A stretch of DNA of 64,000 bases from Betaproteobacteria bacterium HGW-Betaproteobacteria-3 (GTDB taxonomy: Bacteria > Pseudomonadota > Gammaproteobacteria > Burkholderiales > Burkholderiaceae_C). The position numbers were made by a program, and so were the translations under genes. Positions 19,119-28,466 of the stretch are shown here, piece after piece; position 1 is the first letter of the stretch, and each line of letters starts with the position of its first letter. Under the pieces are notes generated by a model. The model had not been told where the DNA came from, did no database searches, and worked only from the letters and a program-made list of their open reading frames with translations. The DNA is taken from contig PHCI01000016.1 in the NCBI GenBank assembly GCA_002842205.1, positions 1 through 64,000 on the forward strand. The letters are read 5' to 3'.

Positions 19119-19694
19119 TCACTTCCTGGCGACCGGGCCGCCGGCAGGCGCAGGGGCGTCCAGCACGCTGGGAGCCGGGTTGATCTTGAGGGCCTCGCCG
19201 ACGGCCACCTGTTCGGGGCTGGCGCATTCGTCGGCCACACGCTTGCCAATTTTCTGGTCCATCAACATGGATTTGTTGGCCAGTTGCAGCCACACGGCGC
19301 CCAGATGCTGGTCTTCCAGGCGGATGGCGCCCGTGGTGGTGGCCACCGGGAACATGCGGTATTTGAGTTTGTTGGCCTGTACGTCAAAATACCCCGGCAT
19401 TTTGGCGTCGGCAACGATGTTCACGGTGACACCATCGGCGCAGGGCAGACGTCCCGCAAAGACGCGCTCGGCGATGGCCAGTTCGGCGGGCGACATCGCC
19501 GCTTCGGCAGCCCGGATGCCACTGGCCACCTGGTTGGCGGCGCTCTTGAGCTGGGTGCGGCTGGACGTGCCCGGCGCCTTGGTCACCTTCTGGGTCGACG
19601 CGGCCTTGGGCGCAGCCGGTTTGGCGGGTGCCGTTTGCGCTGTGGCCCACAGTGGCATGGCAAGGGTCAGAAATGCAGCGGTCAAAAGTTTCAT
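19119..19694 (-). CDS. putative secreted protein of unknown function
   Basis: This is a protein of 191 residues with a clear signal peptide (MKLLTAAFLTLAMPLWATAQ, AxA-type cleavage) and a low-complexity Ala/Lys/Pro stretch (about 20-50). The folded part contains AERVFAGRLPCADGVTVNIV, MPGYFDVQANKLKYRM and a final region with two further cysteines around DECASPEQV. I do not recognise the family beyond a resemblance to periplasmic proteins annotated as hypothetical in Comamonadaceae. The ATG at 19694 is chosen because it gives the signal peptide. It lies between acnB and the CitE-like gene on the same strand. Confidence 0.75.
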   Translation of the reverse strand: MKLLTAAFLTLAMPLWATAQTAPAKPAAPKAASTQKVTKAPGTSSRTQLKSAANQVASGIRAAEAAMSPAELAIAERVFAGRLPCADGVTVNIVADAKMPGYFDVQANKLKYRMFPVATTTGAIRLEDQHLGAVWLQLANKSMLMDQKIGKRVADECASPEQVAVGEALKINPAPSVLDAPAPAGGPVARK

Positions 19695-19716
19695 GTTGAC
19701 TCCGGTTTGGCGGGAT

Positions 19717-20730
19717 TCAATGACGATGCGCCTGAAAGTAGACTTGCATCGTTTCAGGCAATGGCCGACCCGTGCGTTGCGCACGTTCCAGCACCTGCCA
19801 GAAATAGCGGTAACTGGCGCGGTCATGCAATTTACCGTCAAACTGGATGGGCGCCCACCTGGCCTGTATCGCTGCCGCCACGATATGTGTAGCCAAATGA
19901 ATCTCGGCCTCACTGGGGGCGAAAGCTTCCAGAATGGGGCGGATCTGGGCCGGATGGATGCTCCACATGCGGGTGTAGCCCAGCTCGCGGGCCGCGCGGC
20001 GAGCGGCGGCTCGCATCGCCGCCACGTCGTTGAATTCGGTCACGACGCAGTGCGAAGGCACCTTGCCATGCGCGTGACATGCGGATGCAATTTCGAGCTT
20101 GGCCCGCAGCACCAGCGGGTGGCTGAACTGGTCCAGACTGTCCGGGCCATCCCCACGCTGCGTGCCCATGGCGCTGGCCGGGATGGCGCCGCCATGGGCC
20201 GAGACGAAATCCATCAGGCCAAAGCTCAGCGACTGCACACGCGGGTGCGCCGCAATCTCGAACGCCCGGTGCACCGCAGCCGGGGACTCTATCAAAACTT
20301 GTAGCGGAAGATGACCATTTGACGTGGACTTGATGGCTTTTTCAGCGCAAATCACGTCGTCCACCGACTCCACCTTGGGAATCATGATGTGGCACAGGCG
20401 GTGCCCGGCCCGGCCCGCAATCAGGGCCATGTCGGCCTCAAAGGCGGGGTGGTCGACCGGGTGCACGCGCACCGCCACGCGCGCGGCGGGCGCGGCGGCC
20501 AGCGCCAGCTCGACCACCATCGCGGCGTGCTCGCCCTCACCGCCCACGGGGGCGCCGTCTTCGCAGTCCAGCGTCACGTCAAAGACGCAGGCGCCGAACT
20601 CTTCGGTCATTTCAGCCTGCAGTTGCAGGCTTTTCTTCATGCGCGCCTCGACACCGCTGTAGTGGTCGCACACCGGGAGCGCAATATTGCCCCCCTGTGC
20701 GCCCAGCAGGACGTCGCGCGGATGGTTCAT
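19717..20730 (-). CDS. HpcH/HpaI aldolase / citrate-lyase beta-like protein
   Basis: This TIM-barrel enzyme of 337 residues belongs to the CitE/malyl-CoA lyase group, which cleaves or hydrolyses CoA esters of dicarboxylic acids with a divalent metal. Seen: VFDVTLDCEDGAPV with the metal-binding acidic residues, VAVRVHPVDHP, the barrel strand IMIPKVESVDDV, LIESPAAVHRAF and LSFGLMDFVSAHGG. Its place beside mdh suggests a malyl-CoA or related substrate, but this is inference. Residues about 128-148 (EKAIKSTSNGHLP) overlap a diverged copy of the dispersed repeat. Confidence 0.88.
   Translation of the reverse strand: MNHPRDVLLGAQGGNIALPVCDHYSGVEARMKKSLQLQAEMTEEFGACVFDVTLDCEDGAPVGGEGEHAAMVVELALAAAPAARVAVRVHPVDHPAFEADMALIAGRAGHRLCHIMIPKVESVDDVICAEKAIKSTSNGHLPLQVLIESPAAVHRAFEIAAHPRVQSLSFGLMDFVSAHGGAIPASAMGTQRGDGPDSLDQFSHPLVLRAKLEIASACHAHGKVPSHCVVTEFNDVAAMRAAARRAARELGYTRMWSIHPAQIRPILEAFAPSEAEIHLATHIVAAAIQARWAPIQFDGKLHDRASYRYFWQVLERAQRTGRPLPETMQVYFQAHRH
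20288..20348 (+). repeat. dispersed 57-bp repeat, diverged copy inside the citE-like gene
   Basis: AGATGACCATTTGACGTGGA, then CTTGATGGCTTTTTCAG keep the spacing of the family but only part of the core. It is antisense to its host gene. The match is weaker than in waaA or asnB. Confidence 0.5.
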
Positions 20731-20755
20731 AGGATCACCAGATCATCACAGGCCA

Positions 20756-21742
20756 TCAGAGGAGGTGCTTGACGCCGTCTTGCTCGCCTTGCAGCTCGGC
20801 CAGGGTCTTGTTGATGCGCTCTTGCGAGAACGCGTCAATCTCCAGCCCTTCGACCAGTTTGTACTCGCCGTTCTCGGTGGTGACCGGGAAGCCGAAGATC
20901 ACGTCCTTGGGGATGCCGTATTGGCCGTCCGACGGGATGCCCATGGTGACCCACTTGCCCCTGGAGCCCAGCGCCCAGTCGCGCATGTGGTCAATGGCGG
21001 CATTGGCCGCTGACGCAGCGGACGACAGGCCGCGCGCCTCGATGACGGCCGCGCCGCGCTTGCCCACGGTGGGCAGGAACACGTCGGCGTTCCAGACCTG
21101 GTCGTTGATGAGGTCCTTGACGTTCTTGCCGTTCACGGTGGCGAAACGGTAGTCGGCGTACATCGTGGGCGAATGGTTGCCCCAGACGGTGAGTTTTTCG
21201 ATGTCGCCCACGGCTGTGCCGGTCTTGGCGGCAATCTGGCTGGCGGCGCGGTTGTGGTCCAGGCGCAGCATGGCGGTGAAGTTCTTGCGCGGCAGGCTGG
21301 GCGCGCTTTTCATGGCGATGTAGGCGTTGGTGTTGGCCGGGTTGCCCACCACCAGCACCTTGACGTTGCGGCTGGCGACCTGGTCGAGGGCCTTGCCCTG
21401 GGCAGTGAAGATCTGTGCGTTGGCGGCCAGCAGGTCGGCGCGCTCCATGCCGGGGCCGCGTGGGCGGGCGCCCACGAGCAGGGCGTAGTCGGCGTCCTTG
21501 AAAGCCACCAGCGGGTCGCCCGTGGGAATGATGCCGGCCAGCAGCGGAAAGGCACAGTCCTCGAGTTCCATGATCACGCCCTTGAGCGCCTTTTGCGGGC
21601 CTTCGGCCGGCACTTCGAGCAGTTGCAGGATGACGGGCTGGTCCTTGCCCAGCATTTCGCCCGAGGCGATGCGGAACAACAGGGCGTAGCCGATTTGGCC
21701 TGCGGCACCGGTAACGGCCACGCGGACGGGTTTTTTGCTCAT
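20756..21742 (-). CDS. mdh: malate dehydrogenase
   Basis: This cytoplasmic NAD-dependent enzyme oxidises malate to oxaloacetate. It has 328 residues, as in the betaproteobacterial type. Seen: the Rossmann loop [37 protein letters not shown] with substrate-binding arginines, [19 protein letters not shown] with the catalytic-dyad Asp region, and [10 protein letters not shown] with the catalytic His. It is divergent from the gntR-sdh operon, so the two TCA units share one intergenic region that carries a strong palindrome. Confidence 0.97.
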   Translation of the reverse strand: MSKKPVRVAVTGAAGQIGYALLFRIASGEMLGKDQPVILQLLEVPAEGPQKALKGVIMELEDCAFPLLAGIIPTGDPLVAFKDADYALLVGARPRGPGMERADLLAANAQIFTAQGKALDQVASRNVKVLVVGNPANTNAYIAMKSAPSLPRKNFTAMLRLDHNRAASQIAAKTGTAVGDIEKLTVWGNHSPTMYADYRFATVNGKNVKDLINDQVWNADVFLPTVGKRGAAVIEARGLSSAASAANAAIDHMRDWALGSRGKWVTMGIPSDGQYGIPKDVIFGFPVTTENGEYKLVEGLEIDAFSQERINKTLAELQGEQDGVKHLL

Positions 21743-21862
21743 GGTGAGGACTCCAGACTAGGGTTGAAAAGCAGTTCTGGAAACGCGCAAGGCTGGTACC
21801 AGAGTTCCGCCGGGACAGCTTTGGAGTGTACCCTCGAAAACCCTGATTCGTCAATTTGTCTT

Positions 21863-21880
21863 ATGTCTTATATAAGATAT
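21863..21880. promoter_or_regulatory. GntR-type operator between mdh and gntR
   Basis: ATGTCTTATATAAGATAT is an 18-bp palindrome with a single mismatched pair. It overlaps likely promoter sequence for the regulator and lies 120 bp from the mdh start. GntR/HutC regulators bind such dyads. Binding by the adjacent regulator is inferred. Confidence 0.6.
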
Positions 21881-21908
21881 GATCGGGAAGGTTTTGCACG
21901 CACCCGCC

Positions 21909-22697
21909 ATGGCCCAGTCCTCCTCTTCTCCCCTGCCCACCGACCCGCCGCCACCGGGCGCCGAGTTTGCCGCGCCCGCGTTCAGTCCGCTGTACCAGCA
22001 GATCAAGGGCCTGATCCTGCAAAGCCTGCAAAGCGGCGAATGGAAACCCGGCGAGGCCATTCCCAGCGAGATGGATCTGGCCGGGCGCTTTCGCGTCAGC
22101 CAGGGCACGGTGCGCAAGGCGATCGACGAGCTGGCCGCCGAGAACCTGGTGGTGCGGCGCCAGGGCAAAGGCACTTTTGTGGCCACCCACCAGGAGCAGG
22201 TGGCGCAATACCGCTTCCTGCGGCTGGTGCCCGACCGCGGCGATGTGCACAGCGAAGGCCCGGCCCAGCGCGACATCGTGGACTGCAAGCGCCTGCGCGC
22301 CACCGCCGACGTGGCGCGTGCGCTGGGGTTGCGTGCGGGCGACCCGGTGCTGCAGGTGCGCCGGGTGCTGTCGTTCCACGGCGTGCCCACCATCCTGGAC
22401 GACATCTGGCTGCCCGGCGGCCCGTTCAAGGGGCTGACGGCCGAACGGCTAAGCGATTACCATGGGCCCATGTACGCGCTCTTCGAAGGCGAGTTTGGTG
22501 TGCGCATGGTCCGGGCCGAGGAAAAAATCCGTGCCGTGGTGGCCGACGCCACGCAGGCCGGGTTGCTGAAGGTCACGACCGACACCCCTTTGCTGAGCGT
22601 GGAGCGCATTGCCTATACTTACAGCGACGTCCCCATGGAGTTGCGGCGCGGCCTCTACCGCACCGACCACCATCACTATCGCAATCCGTTGGGATGA
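21909..22697 (+). CDS. GntR/HutC-family transcriptional regulator
   Basis: This is a regulator of 262 residues with an N-terminal winged helix (about 25-95, FSPLYQQIKGLILQSLQSGE, then RFRVSQGTVRKAIDELAAEN) and a C-terminal UTRA ligand domain (about 115-258). The UTRA domain suggests control by a small metabolite. Position between divergent mdh and the sdhCDABE-gltA operon suggests it controls these TCA genes and itself. The ATG at 21909 is chosen because the upstream ATG at 21879 overlaps the operator palindrome. Confidence 0.9.
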   Translation: MAQSSSSPLPTDPPPPGAEFAAPAFSPLYQQIKGLILQSLQSGEWKPGEAIPSEMDLAGRFRVSQGTVRKAIDELAAENLVVRRQGKGTFVATHQEQVAQYRFLRLVPDRGDVHSEGPAQRDIVDCKRLRATADVARALGLRAGDPVLQVRRVLSFHGVPTILDDIWLPGGPFKGLTAERLSDYHGPMYALFEGEFGVRMVRAEEKIRAVVADATQAGLLKVTTDTPLLSVERIAYTYSDVPMELRRGLYRTDHHHYRNPLG

Positions 22698-22797
22698 CGC
22701 GCCGGTGCAATCGTCGTGTCAGTTTGTTGCGTTGCAATAGAATTTTGTCCTGCCGTTCCCGCCAACCACAATAAAAGCCCCCCCACGAAAGCACCCC

Positions 22798-23229
22798 ATG
22801 ACCGTTCCAGCGAAGCCGCGGCCCGAGTTCCGCAACATCAACGCCTTCAAGGACCTGACCACCTACCGCATGCCGGCCGCCGCCTGGGTGTCCATCCTGC
22901 ACCGCGTCAGCGGCGCGATCATGTTCCTGCTGCTGCCGTTCATCATCTGGCTGTTCGACACCTCGGTGTCGTCTGAAATCTCGTTCGCGCGGTTCCGGGC
23001 GGCGTTCAATGTGGGGCTCTGGTTCGTGCCGGGCGTCATTGTCAAGCTGGTGGCGCTGGCGCTGATCTGGGCCTTCCTGCACCACCTCATCGCCGGCCTG
23101 CGCCACCTCTACATGGAAGTGACGCACAAGCTCACCAAGGAATTCGGACGTTCGTCGGCCATGGCCGTGCTGGTGCTCAGCCTGGGCCTGACGGTGATCC
23201 TGGGCGCCAAGCTGTTTGGCATTTACTGA
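22798..23229 (+). CDS. sdhC: succinate dehydrogenase cytochrome b556 subunit
   Basis: This membrane-anchor subunit of complex II binds haem b and ubiquinone together with SdhD. It has 143 residues with three predicted membrane helices (about 28-50, 70-98, 118-140). Seen: the family signature RPEFRNINAFKDLTTYRMPA, SILHRVSGAIMF, and HHLIAGLRHLYME with a candidate haem-ligand His. It starts the structural part of the operon, about 100 bp after gntR. That gap contains no strong terminator. Confidence 0.95.
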   Translation: MTVPAKPRPEFRNINAFKDLTTYRMPAAAWVSILHRVSGAIMFLLLPFIIWLFDTSVSSEISFARFRAAFNVGLWFVPGVIVKLVALALIWAFLHHLIAGLRHLYMEVTHKLTKEFGRSSAMAVLVLSLGLTVILGAKLFGIY

Positions 23230-23247
23230 TCAGAAGGAACACGCAAC

Positions 23248-23613
23248 ATGTCTGTGAATTACGGCTCCAAACGCATCGTCGTCGGTGCGCATTACGGCGT
23301 GCGCGACTGGCTCAGCCAGGGCGTCACTGCGGCCCTGATGGCCCTGTTTACCTTCATCGTGCTGGCGCAGGTGCTGTTCACCCGCGGCCCCATCGGCTAC
23401 GACAAATGGGCGGGAATCTTCTCGGCCCAGTGGATGAAGGTGCTGACCTTCGTCGTCATCATCGCCCTGCTCTACCACGTGTGGGTGGGCGTTCGCAACA
23501 TCTGGATGGACTACGTCAAGCCGGTCGCGCTGCGCCTGACGCTGCAAATCCTGTCCATCGTCTGGCTCGTGGGATGCGCGGGCTGGGCCATTCAAGTTCT
23601 CTGGAGGCTCTGA
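23248..23613 (+). CDS. sdhD: succinate dehydrogenase membrane anchor subunit
   Basis: This is the second membrane anchor of complex II, with 121 residues and three helices. Seen: GVRDWLSQGVTAALMALFTF for the first helix, and LLYHVWVGVRNIWMDYVKP, which carries the conserved His and the quinone-site Asp-Tyr pair. It follows sdhC by 18 bp, with AGAAGGA before the start, and precedes sdhA by 3 bp. Confidence 0.95.
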   Translation: MSVNYGSKRIVVGAHYGVRDWLSQGVTAALMALFTFIVLAQVLFTRGPIGYDKWAGIFSAQWMKVLTFVVIIALLYHVWVGVRNIWMDYVKPVALRLTLQILSIVWLVGCAGWAIQVLWRL

Positions 23614-23616
23614 TTC

Positions 23617-25422
23617 ATGACGTACAAGTCTGCTGATATCGCCAAGCGCAAGTTTGACGTCGTGATCGTCGGCGCTGGCGGCTCAGGCATGCGTGCCTCG
23701 CTGCAACTGGCGCGCGCCGGCCTCAATGTGGCCGTGCTGTCCAAGGTGTTCCCGACGCGTTCGCACACGGTGGCCGCGCAAGGTGGCATCGGGGCCTCGC
23801 TGGGCAACATGAACGAGGACAACTGGCACTACCATTTCTACGACACCATCAAGGGTTCGGACTGGCTGGGCGACCAGGACGCCATCGAGTTCATGTGCCG
23901 TGAAGCACCCAACGTCGTGTACGACCTCGAGCACATGGGCATGCCGTTCGACCGCAACCCCGACGGCACCATCTACCAGCGCCCCTTTGGCGGCCACACC
24001 GCCAATTACGGCGAAAAAGCTGTCGAGCGCGCCTGCGCCGCAGCCGACCGCACCGGCCACGCCATGCTGCACACGCTGTACCAGGCCAACGTGAAAGAGC
24101 GCACCGCGTTCTTCGTCGAATGGATGGCGCTGGACCTGATCCGCGACGCCGAAGGCGATGTGGTCGGTGTCAGCGCCCTCGAAATGGAAACCGGCGACCT
24201 GCACATCCTGGAAGCCAAGACCGTGCTGCTGGCCACGGGTGGCGCGGGCCGCATCTTTGCCGCTTCCACCAATGCGTTCATCAACACTGGCGACGGCCTG
24301 GGCATGGCCGCACGGGCGGGCATCCCGCTGCAGGACATGGAGTTCTGGCAGTTCCACCCCACCGGCGTGGCCGGTGCCGGGGTGCTGCTCACCGAGGGCT
24401 GCCGCGGCGAAGGCGCGATCCTGCTCAACAGCAACGGCGAGCGTTTCATGGAGCGTTACGCACCCACTTTGAAAGACCTGGCGCCGCGCGATTTCGTCTC
24501 GCGCTGCATGGACCAGGAGATCAAGGAAGGCCGCGGCTGCGGGCCCAACAAGGACTACATCAACCTCAAGCTCGACCACCTTGGGGCAGACACCATCCAC
24601 AAGCGCCTGCCTTCGGTGTACGAGATCGGCGTGAACTTCGCCAACGTGGACATCACCCGCGAGCCGATTCCCGTGGTGCCCACCATCCACTACCAGATGG
24701 GCGGCATTCCCACCAACATCAATGGCCAGGTGGTGGTGCCCAAAGACGGTGTGAACCAGGTGGTCAACGGGCTGTACGCTGTGGGCGAATGCTCCTGCGT
24801 GAGCGTGCACGGCGCCAATCGGCTCGGCACCAACTCGCTGCTCGATCTGCTGGTGTTCGGCCGCGCGGCCGGCAACCATATCGTTGAGTTCAACAACAAG
24901 AACAAGCTGCACAAGCCGCTGCCCGCAACCGCCGCCGACCGCACCCTGGAGCGGCTCAACCGCCTGGAAAGCGCCAGCAGCGGCGAATACGCCCAGACGG
25001 TGGCCAACGACCTTCGCAGCGCCATGCAGGAACACGCCGGCGTGTTCCGCACGCAGGCCATCATGGACGCGGGGGTGCAGAAGATCAACGCGATGCGTGA
25101 GCGCGTCAACCAGATCGGCCTGGGCGACAAATCGCGCGTGTTCAACACCGCGCGCATTGAAGCCCTGGAAGTCGAAAACCTGATCGAGTGCGCGCAGGCC
25201 ACCATGACCTCGGCCGCTGCCCGCACCGAATGCCGTGGCGCGCACATGGTGGTCGACTACGAACGCGACGCCAACGACCCGAAAACGCCGCTCGGCCGCG
25301 ACGACGCCAACTGGCTCAAGCACACGCTGTGGGACAGCGCCAGCAACACGCTGAGCTACAAGCCCGTGAACCTCAAGCCACTGACGGTCGATTCCGTCGC
25401 CCCCAAAGTCCGCACCTTCTGA
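23617..25422 (+). CDS. sdhA: succinate dehydrogenase flavoprotein subunit
   Basis: This is the catalytic subunit that oxidises succinate to fumarate with covalently bound FAD. It has 601 residues, the usual length. Seen: the dinucleotide loop VVIVGAGGSGMRASLQLA, SHTVAAQGG with the FAD-linking His, the succinate site PTGVAGAGVLLTEGCRGEG and HGANRLGTNSLLDLLVFG. The C-terminal ARTECRGAHMVVDYERD is also typical. It works on the cytoplasmic face with SdhB. Confidence 0.98.
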   Translation: MTYKSADIAKRKFDVVIVGAGGSGMRASLQLARAGLNVAVLSKVFPTRSHTVAAQGGIGASLGNMNEDNWHYHFYDTIKGSDWLGDQDAIEFMCREAPNVVYDLEHMGMPFDRNPDGTIYQRPFGGHTANYGEKAVERACAAADRTGHAMLHTLYQANVKERTAFFVEWMALDLIRDAEGDVVGVSALEMETGDLHILEAKTVLLATGGAGRIFAASTNAFINTGDGLGMAARAGIPLQDMEFWQFHPTGVAGAGVLLTEGCRGEGAILLNSNGERFMERYAPTLKDLAPRDFVSRCMDQEIKEGRGCGPNKDYINLKLDHLGADTIHKRLPSVYEIGVNFANVDITREPIPVVPTIHYQMGGIPTNINGQVVVPKDGVNQVVNGLYAVGECSCVSVHGANRLGTNSLLDLLVFGRAAGNHIVEFNNKNKLHKPLPATAADRTLERLNRLESASSGEYAQTVANDLRSAMQEHAGVFRTQAIMDAGVQKINAMRERVNQIGLGDKSRVFNTARIEALEVENLIECAQATMTSAAARTECRGAHMVVDYERDANDPKTPLGRDDANWLKHTLWDSASNTLSYKPVNLKPLTVDSVAPKVRTF

Positions 25423-25453
25423 CCGGCGAAGCACTGAAAAGAAAGCACACAAC

Positions 25454-26158
25454 ATGGCCAAACGCACCTTCAGCATCTACCGCTACGACCCGGACAAGGA
25501 CAACAAGCCGTACATGCAGACCCTCGAGGTCGAACTCGATGGCAGCGAACGCATGCTGCTGGACGCGCTGATGAAGCTCAAGACGGTGGACCCGACGATC
25601 TCCTTTCGCCGCTCCTGCCGCGAAGGCGTCTGCGGCTCGGACGCCATGAACATCAACGGCAAGAACGGTCTGGCCTGCCTGACCAACATGCGCACGCTGC
25701 CGGGCACGATCGTGCTCAAGCCGCTGCCCGGGCTGCCCGTGGTGCGCGACCTGATCGTCGACATGACGCAGTTCTTCAAGCAGTACCATTCGATCAAGCC
25801 CTACCTGATCAACGACACCCCGCCGCCCGAGAAAGAGCGGCTGCAGTCGCCCGAAGAGCGCGACGAACTCAACGGCCTGTACGAGTGCATCCTGTGCGCA
25901 AGCTGCTCAACGGCCTGCCCCAGCTTCTGGTGGAACCCCGACAAGTTCGTCGGCCCGGCCGGTCTGCTGCAGGCCTACCGCTTCATCGCCGACAGCCGCG
26001 ACGAGGCCACCGCCGAGCGCCTGGACAACCTGGAAGACCCGTACCGGCTGTTCCGCTGCCACACGATCATGAACTGCGTCGACGTCTGCCCCAAGGGGCT
26101 GAACCCGACCAAGGCCATCGGCAAGATCAAGGAGATGATGGTCCTGCGGACCGTCTGA
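25454..26158 (+). CDS. sdhB: succinate dehydrogenase iron-sulfur subunit
   Basis: This electron-transfer subunit of 234 residues carries three iron-sulfur clusters from FAD to quinone. Seen: the [2Fe-2S] motif CREGVCGSDAMNINGKNGLAC (residues 57-77, first and last cysteines included), CILCASCSTACPSFWW for the [4Fe-4S] cluster, and CHTIMNCVDVCPKGLNP for the [3Fe-4S] cluster and adjacent ligands. It follows sdhA by 31 bp. Confidence 0.97.
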   Translation: MAKRTFSIYRYDPDKDNKPYMQTLEVELDGSERMLLDALMKLKTVDPTISFRRSCREGVCGSDAMNINGKNGLACLTNMRTLPGTIVLKPLPGLPVVRDLIVDMTQFFKQYHSIKPYLINDTPPPEKERLQSPEERDELNGLYECILCASCSTACPSFWWNPDKFVGPAGLLQAYRFIADSRDEATAERLDNLEDPYRLFRCHTIMNCVDVCPKGLNPTKAIGKIKEMMVLRTV

Positions 26159-26167
26159 CGCCAACCC

Positions 26168-26560
26168 ATGGACGCCCCGCGCCTCGCCGAAGAAGAAGCC
26201 TGCCGCGCGCGCCCCGTCGGGGCTGTCGCGCAGGCCAGGCTGGACGCGCGGGGGCTGAGCAAGCTCAAATGGCGATGCCGTCGCGGCTTGCTCGAAAACG
26301 ACCTCTTCATCGAACGGTTTTTCGGCGTTCATGAGGCGGATTTGACCGTGGGCCACGCCTGGGGCCTGCACATGTTGATGGATTTGGCAGACAACGACCT
26401 GCTGGACTTGCTGCTCAAGCGCAAGGAACCCGGGGCCGAAACAACAGAAGAAGTACGCGAAGTACTGGAAATGCTGCGCAGCGGTCGCCACGTCTCCTGT
26501 GGCGGCGGTTCGCGTTTGAGGGATCAAGGGCACGACAATTTCAAGGAAACCAGACAATGA
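26168..26560 (+). CDS. sdhE: FAD assembly factor SdhE with an N-terminal extension
   Basis: This small cytoplasmic protein promotes covalent FAD attachment to SdhA. The conserved core starts at [23 protein letters not shown] and includes the functional Arg-Gly-x-x-Glu motif. From ATG 26168 the protein has 130 residues, against about 80-95 in most relatives. The extra 30 N-terminal residues are acidic and Ala-rich, and the last 25 residues are also atypical. A shorter product from a non-ATG start near 26245 is possible. It overlaps gltA by 4 bp (ATGA). Confidence 0.85.
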   Translation: MDAPRLAEEEACRARPVGAVAQARLDARGLSKLKWRCRRGLLENDLFIERFFGVHEADLTVGHAWGLHMLMDLADNDLLDLLLKRKEPGAETTEEVREVLEMLRSGRHVSCGGGSRLRDQGHDNFKETRQ

Positions 26561-27867
26561 AACTCGCAGACAACAAAGCCACCCTGTCGTTCAGCAACGG
26601 CAGCCCCAGCGTGGACCTGCCGGTGTACAGCGGCAGCATCGGACCGGACGTGATCGACATCCGCAAGCTGTATGCGCAGACGGGCATGTTCACCTACGAC
26701 CCGGGGTTTCTCTCGACCGCCGCCACACAGTCGGCCATCACCTACATCGACGGCGACAAGGGCGAACTGCTCTACCGTGGCTACCCGATCGAGCAACTGG
26801 CCACGACCAGCAACTACCTCGACGTCTGTCACCTGCTGCTCAAAGGCGAACTGCCCAACAGCACCGAAAGTGCCGACTTCCACAAACTCGTGACCAACCA
26901 CACCATGGTCAACGAGCAGATGCAGTTTTTCCTGCGTGGCTTTCGCCGTGACGCGCACCCGATGGCCATCCTGACCGGCCTGGTTGGCGGCCTGTCGGCC
27001 TTCTATCACGACAGCACCGACATCAACAATCCGAAGCATCGCGAGATTGCAGCGATCCGCATGATCGCCAAGATGCCCACGCTGGTGGCCATGTCGTACA
27101 AGTATGGCGTTGGCCAGCCCTACATGTACCCGCAGAACAACCTGAGCTATGCCGGCAATTTCCTGCGCATGATGTTTGGCACACCGTGCGAGGAATACAA
27201 GGTCAGCCCGGTTCTGGAGCGTGCGCTGGACCGCATTTTCATCCTGCACGCCGACCACGAGCAGAACGCCTCCACCTCGACCGTGCGGCTGTGCGGTTCG
27301 TCAGGCACCAACCCGTTTGCGGCGATTGCCGCAGGCGTGGCCTGCCTCTGGGGCCCGGCCCACGGCGGCGCCAACGAGGCCTGCCTGAACATGCTCGAAG
27401 ACATCCAGAAAATGGGGGGTGTGGCCAAAGTGGGCCAGTTCATGGAGCAGGTCAAGGACAAGAGTTCCAACGTCAAGCTCATGGGTTTTGGCCACCGCGT
27501 TTACAAAAACTACGACCCGCGCGCCAAGCTCATGCAGGAAACCTGCAACGAGGTTCTGGCCGAGATGGGGCTGGAAAACGACCCCCTGTTCAAGCTGGCC
27601 AAGGCACTGGAGAAGATCGCGCTGGAAGACGACTACTTTGTGCAGCGCAAGCTCTACCCCAATGTCGATTTCTACTCTGGCATCGTGCAGCGCGCCATTG
27701 GCATCCCGGTCAACCTGTTCACCGGCATCTTTGCGCTGGCCCGCACCGTGGGGTGGATCGCCCAGCTCAACGAAATGATCGGCGACCCCGAGTACAAGAT
27801 TGGCCGTCCACGCCAGCTCTACAGCGGTTCGGTCCAGCGCGACGTTCAGCCGATCGACCAACGATAA
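26557..27867 (+). CDS. gltA: citrate synthase
   Basis: This enzyme condenses oxaloacetate and acetyl-CoA to citrate at the entry of the TCA cycle. Its 436 residues match the NADH-sensitive hexameric type of proteobacteria. Seen: [34 protein letters not shown] with a catalytic His, [15 protein letters not shown], and [35 protein letters not shown] lies near the end. It is last in the sdh operon and is followed by a strong terminator. Confidence 0.97.
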   Translation: MKLADNKATLSFSNGSPSVDLPVYSGSIGPDVIDIRKLYAQTGMFTYDPGFLSTAATQSAITYIDGDKGELLYRGYPIEQLATTSNYLDVCHLLLKGELPNSTESADFHKLVTNHTMVNEQMQFFLRGFRRDAHPMAILTGLVGGLSAFYHDSTDINNPKHREIAAIRMIAKMPTLVAMSYKYGVGQPYMYPQNNLSYAGNFLRMMFGTPCEEYKVSPVLERALDRIFILHADHEQNASTSTVRLCGSSGTNPFAAIAAGVACLWGPAHGGANEACLNMLEDIQKMGGVAKVGQFMEQVKDKSSNVKLMGFGHRVYKNYDPRAKLMQETCNEVLAEMGLENDPLFKLAKALEKIALEDDYFVQRKLYPNVDFYSGIVQRAIGIPVNLFTGIFALARTVGWIAQLNEMIGDPEYKIGRPRQLYSGSVQRDVQPIDQR

Positions 27868-27890
27868 TCCGGCATGGCCCCATGGGCCCT

Positions 27891-27929
27891 GCGCCCGCCC
27901 GGTGGCCACATCGGCGGGCGCTTTCTTTT
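27891..27929 (+). terminator. intrinsic terminator after gltA
   Basis: GCGCCCGCC and GGCGGGCGC form a perfect 9-bp stem around a 13-base loop, followed by TTTCTTTT. It ends the gntR-sdh-gltA transcript 24 bp after the gltA stop. Confidence 0.85.
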
Positions 27930-27931
27930 CA

Positions 27932-28363
27932 ATGGTCGACCCGACTCGGCACAGCCCCAACAGCGGAAAGCCCCTGCCCGTGCAACCCCCCCTTGATGCA
28001 GCACGTCTGCGGAAAGTTCTGGCCGCTGCCGCGCCGAGCAAGCCCTGCCGCTGCAGCCTGGGCACTTGCGCCGGCTGGGAAAGCCTGTCCGAAGACCGTT
28101 GGCCCGCCAAGGCCATGCAGGCCGTGGGCACACTGCGCGACGCCGCGCTGGCCGAGCCCACCTACGAGGAATGGCACCCGGACGGCACCCGTTACGAGTC
28201 GCCGGATGCGCCCGTCGCCGTCTCTTTTTTCCCTTACAACCGCTGCGACCTCTGGCGTTGCGGGCAGTGCGAACGCCACGTCCTGCGTTACACCGAATTC
28301 GGTGGCTACTATGTGGACCATCGCGTGCGTGCGCTCCTGCCCGCCACCCCTGTGACCGACTGA
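27932..28363 (+). CDS. conserved hypothetical protein with a Cys-x-x-Cys motif
   Basis: This is a soluble protein of 143 residues. The second half is the most family-like: [20 protein letters not shown], then [20 protein letters not shown] and [14 protein letters not shown]. The spacing Cys-x4-Cys-x2-Cys suggests a metal or disulfide site; two more cysteine pairs lie around residue 40 ([10 protein letters not shown]). I do not recognise a named family. The ATG at 27932 starts immediately after the gltA terminator with little room for a promoter, so the gene may rely on read-through. It lies between gltA and leuC. Confidence 0.7.
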   Translation: MVDPTRHSPNSGKPLPVQPPLDAARLRKVLAAAAPSKPCRCSLGTCAGWESLSEDRWPAKAMQAVGTLRDAALAEPTYEEWHPDGTRYESPDAPVAVSFFPYNRCDLWRCGQCERHVLRYTEFGGYYVDHRVRALLPATPVTD

Positions 28364-28466
28364 CGCCGCAGCCGGCCGCGACTGGTCGCTACCACATGTG
28401 GATACCCCCTACGCGCGCAGGTCGCCGTGGGCGAATAAAATCATGGACTCTGAAGGAAAAGCACCC

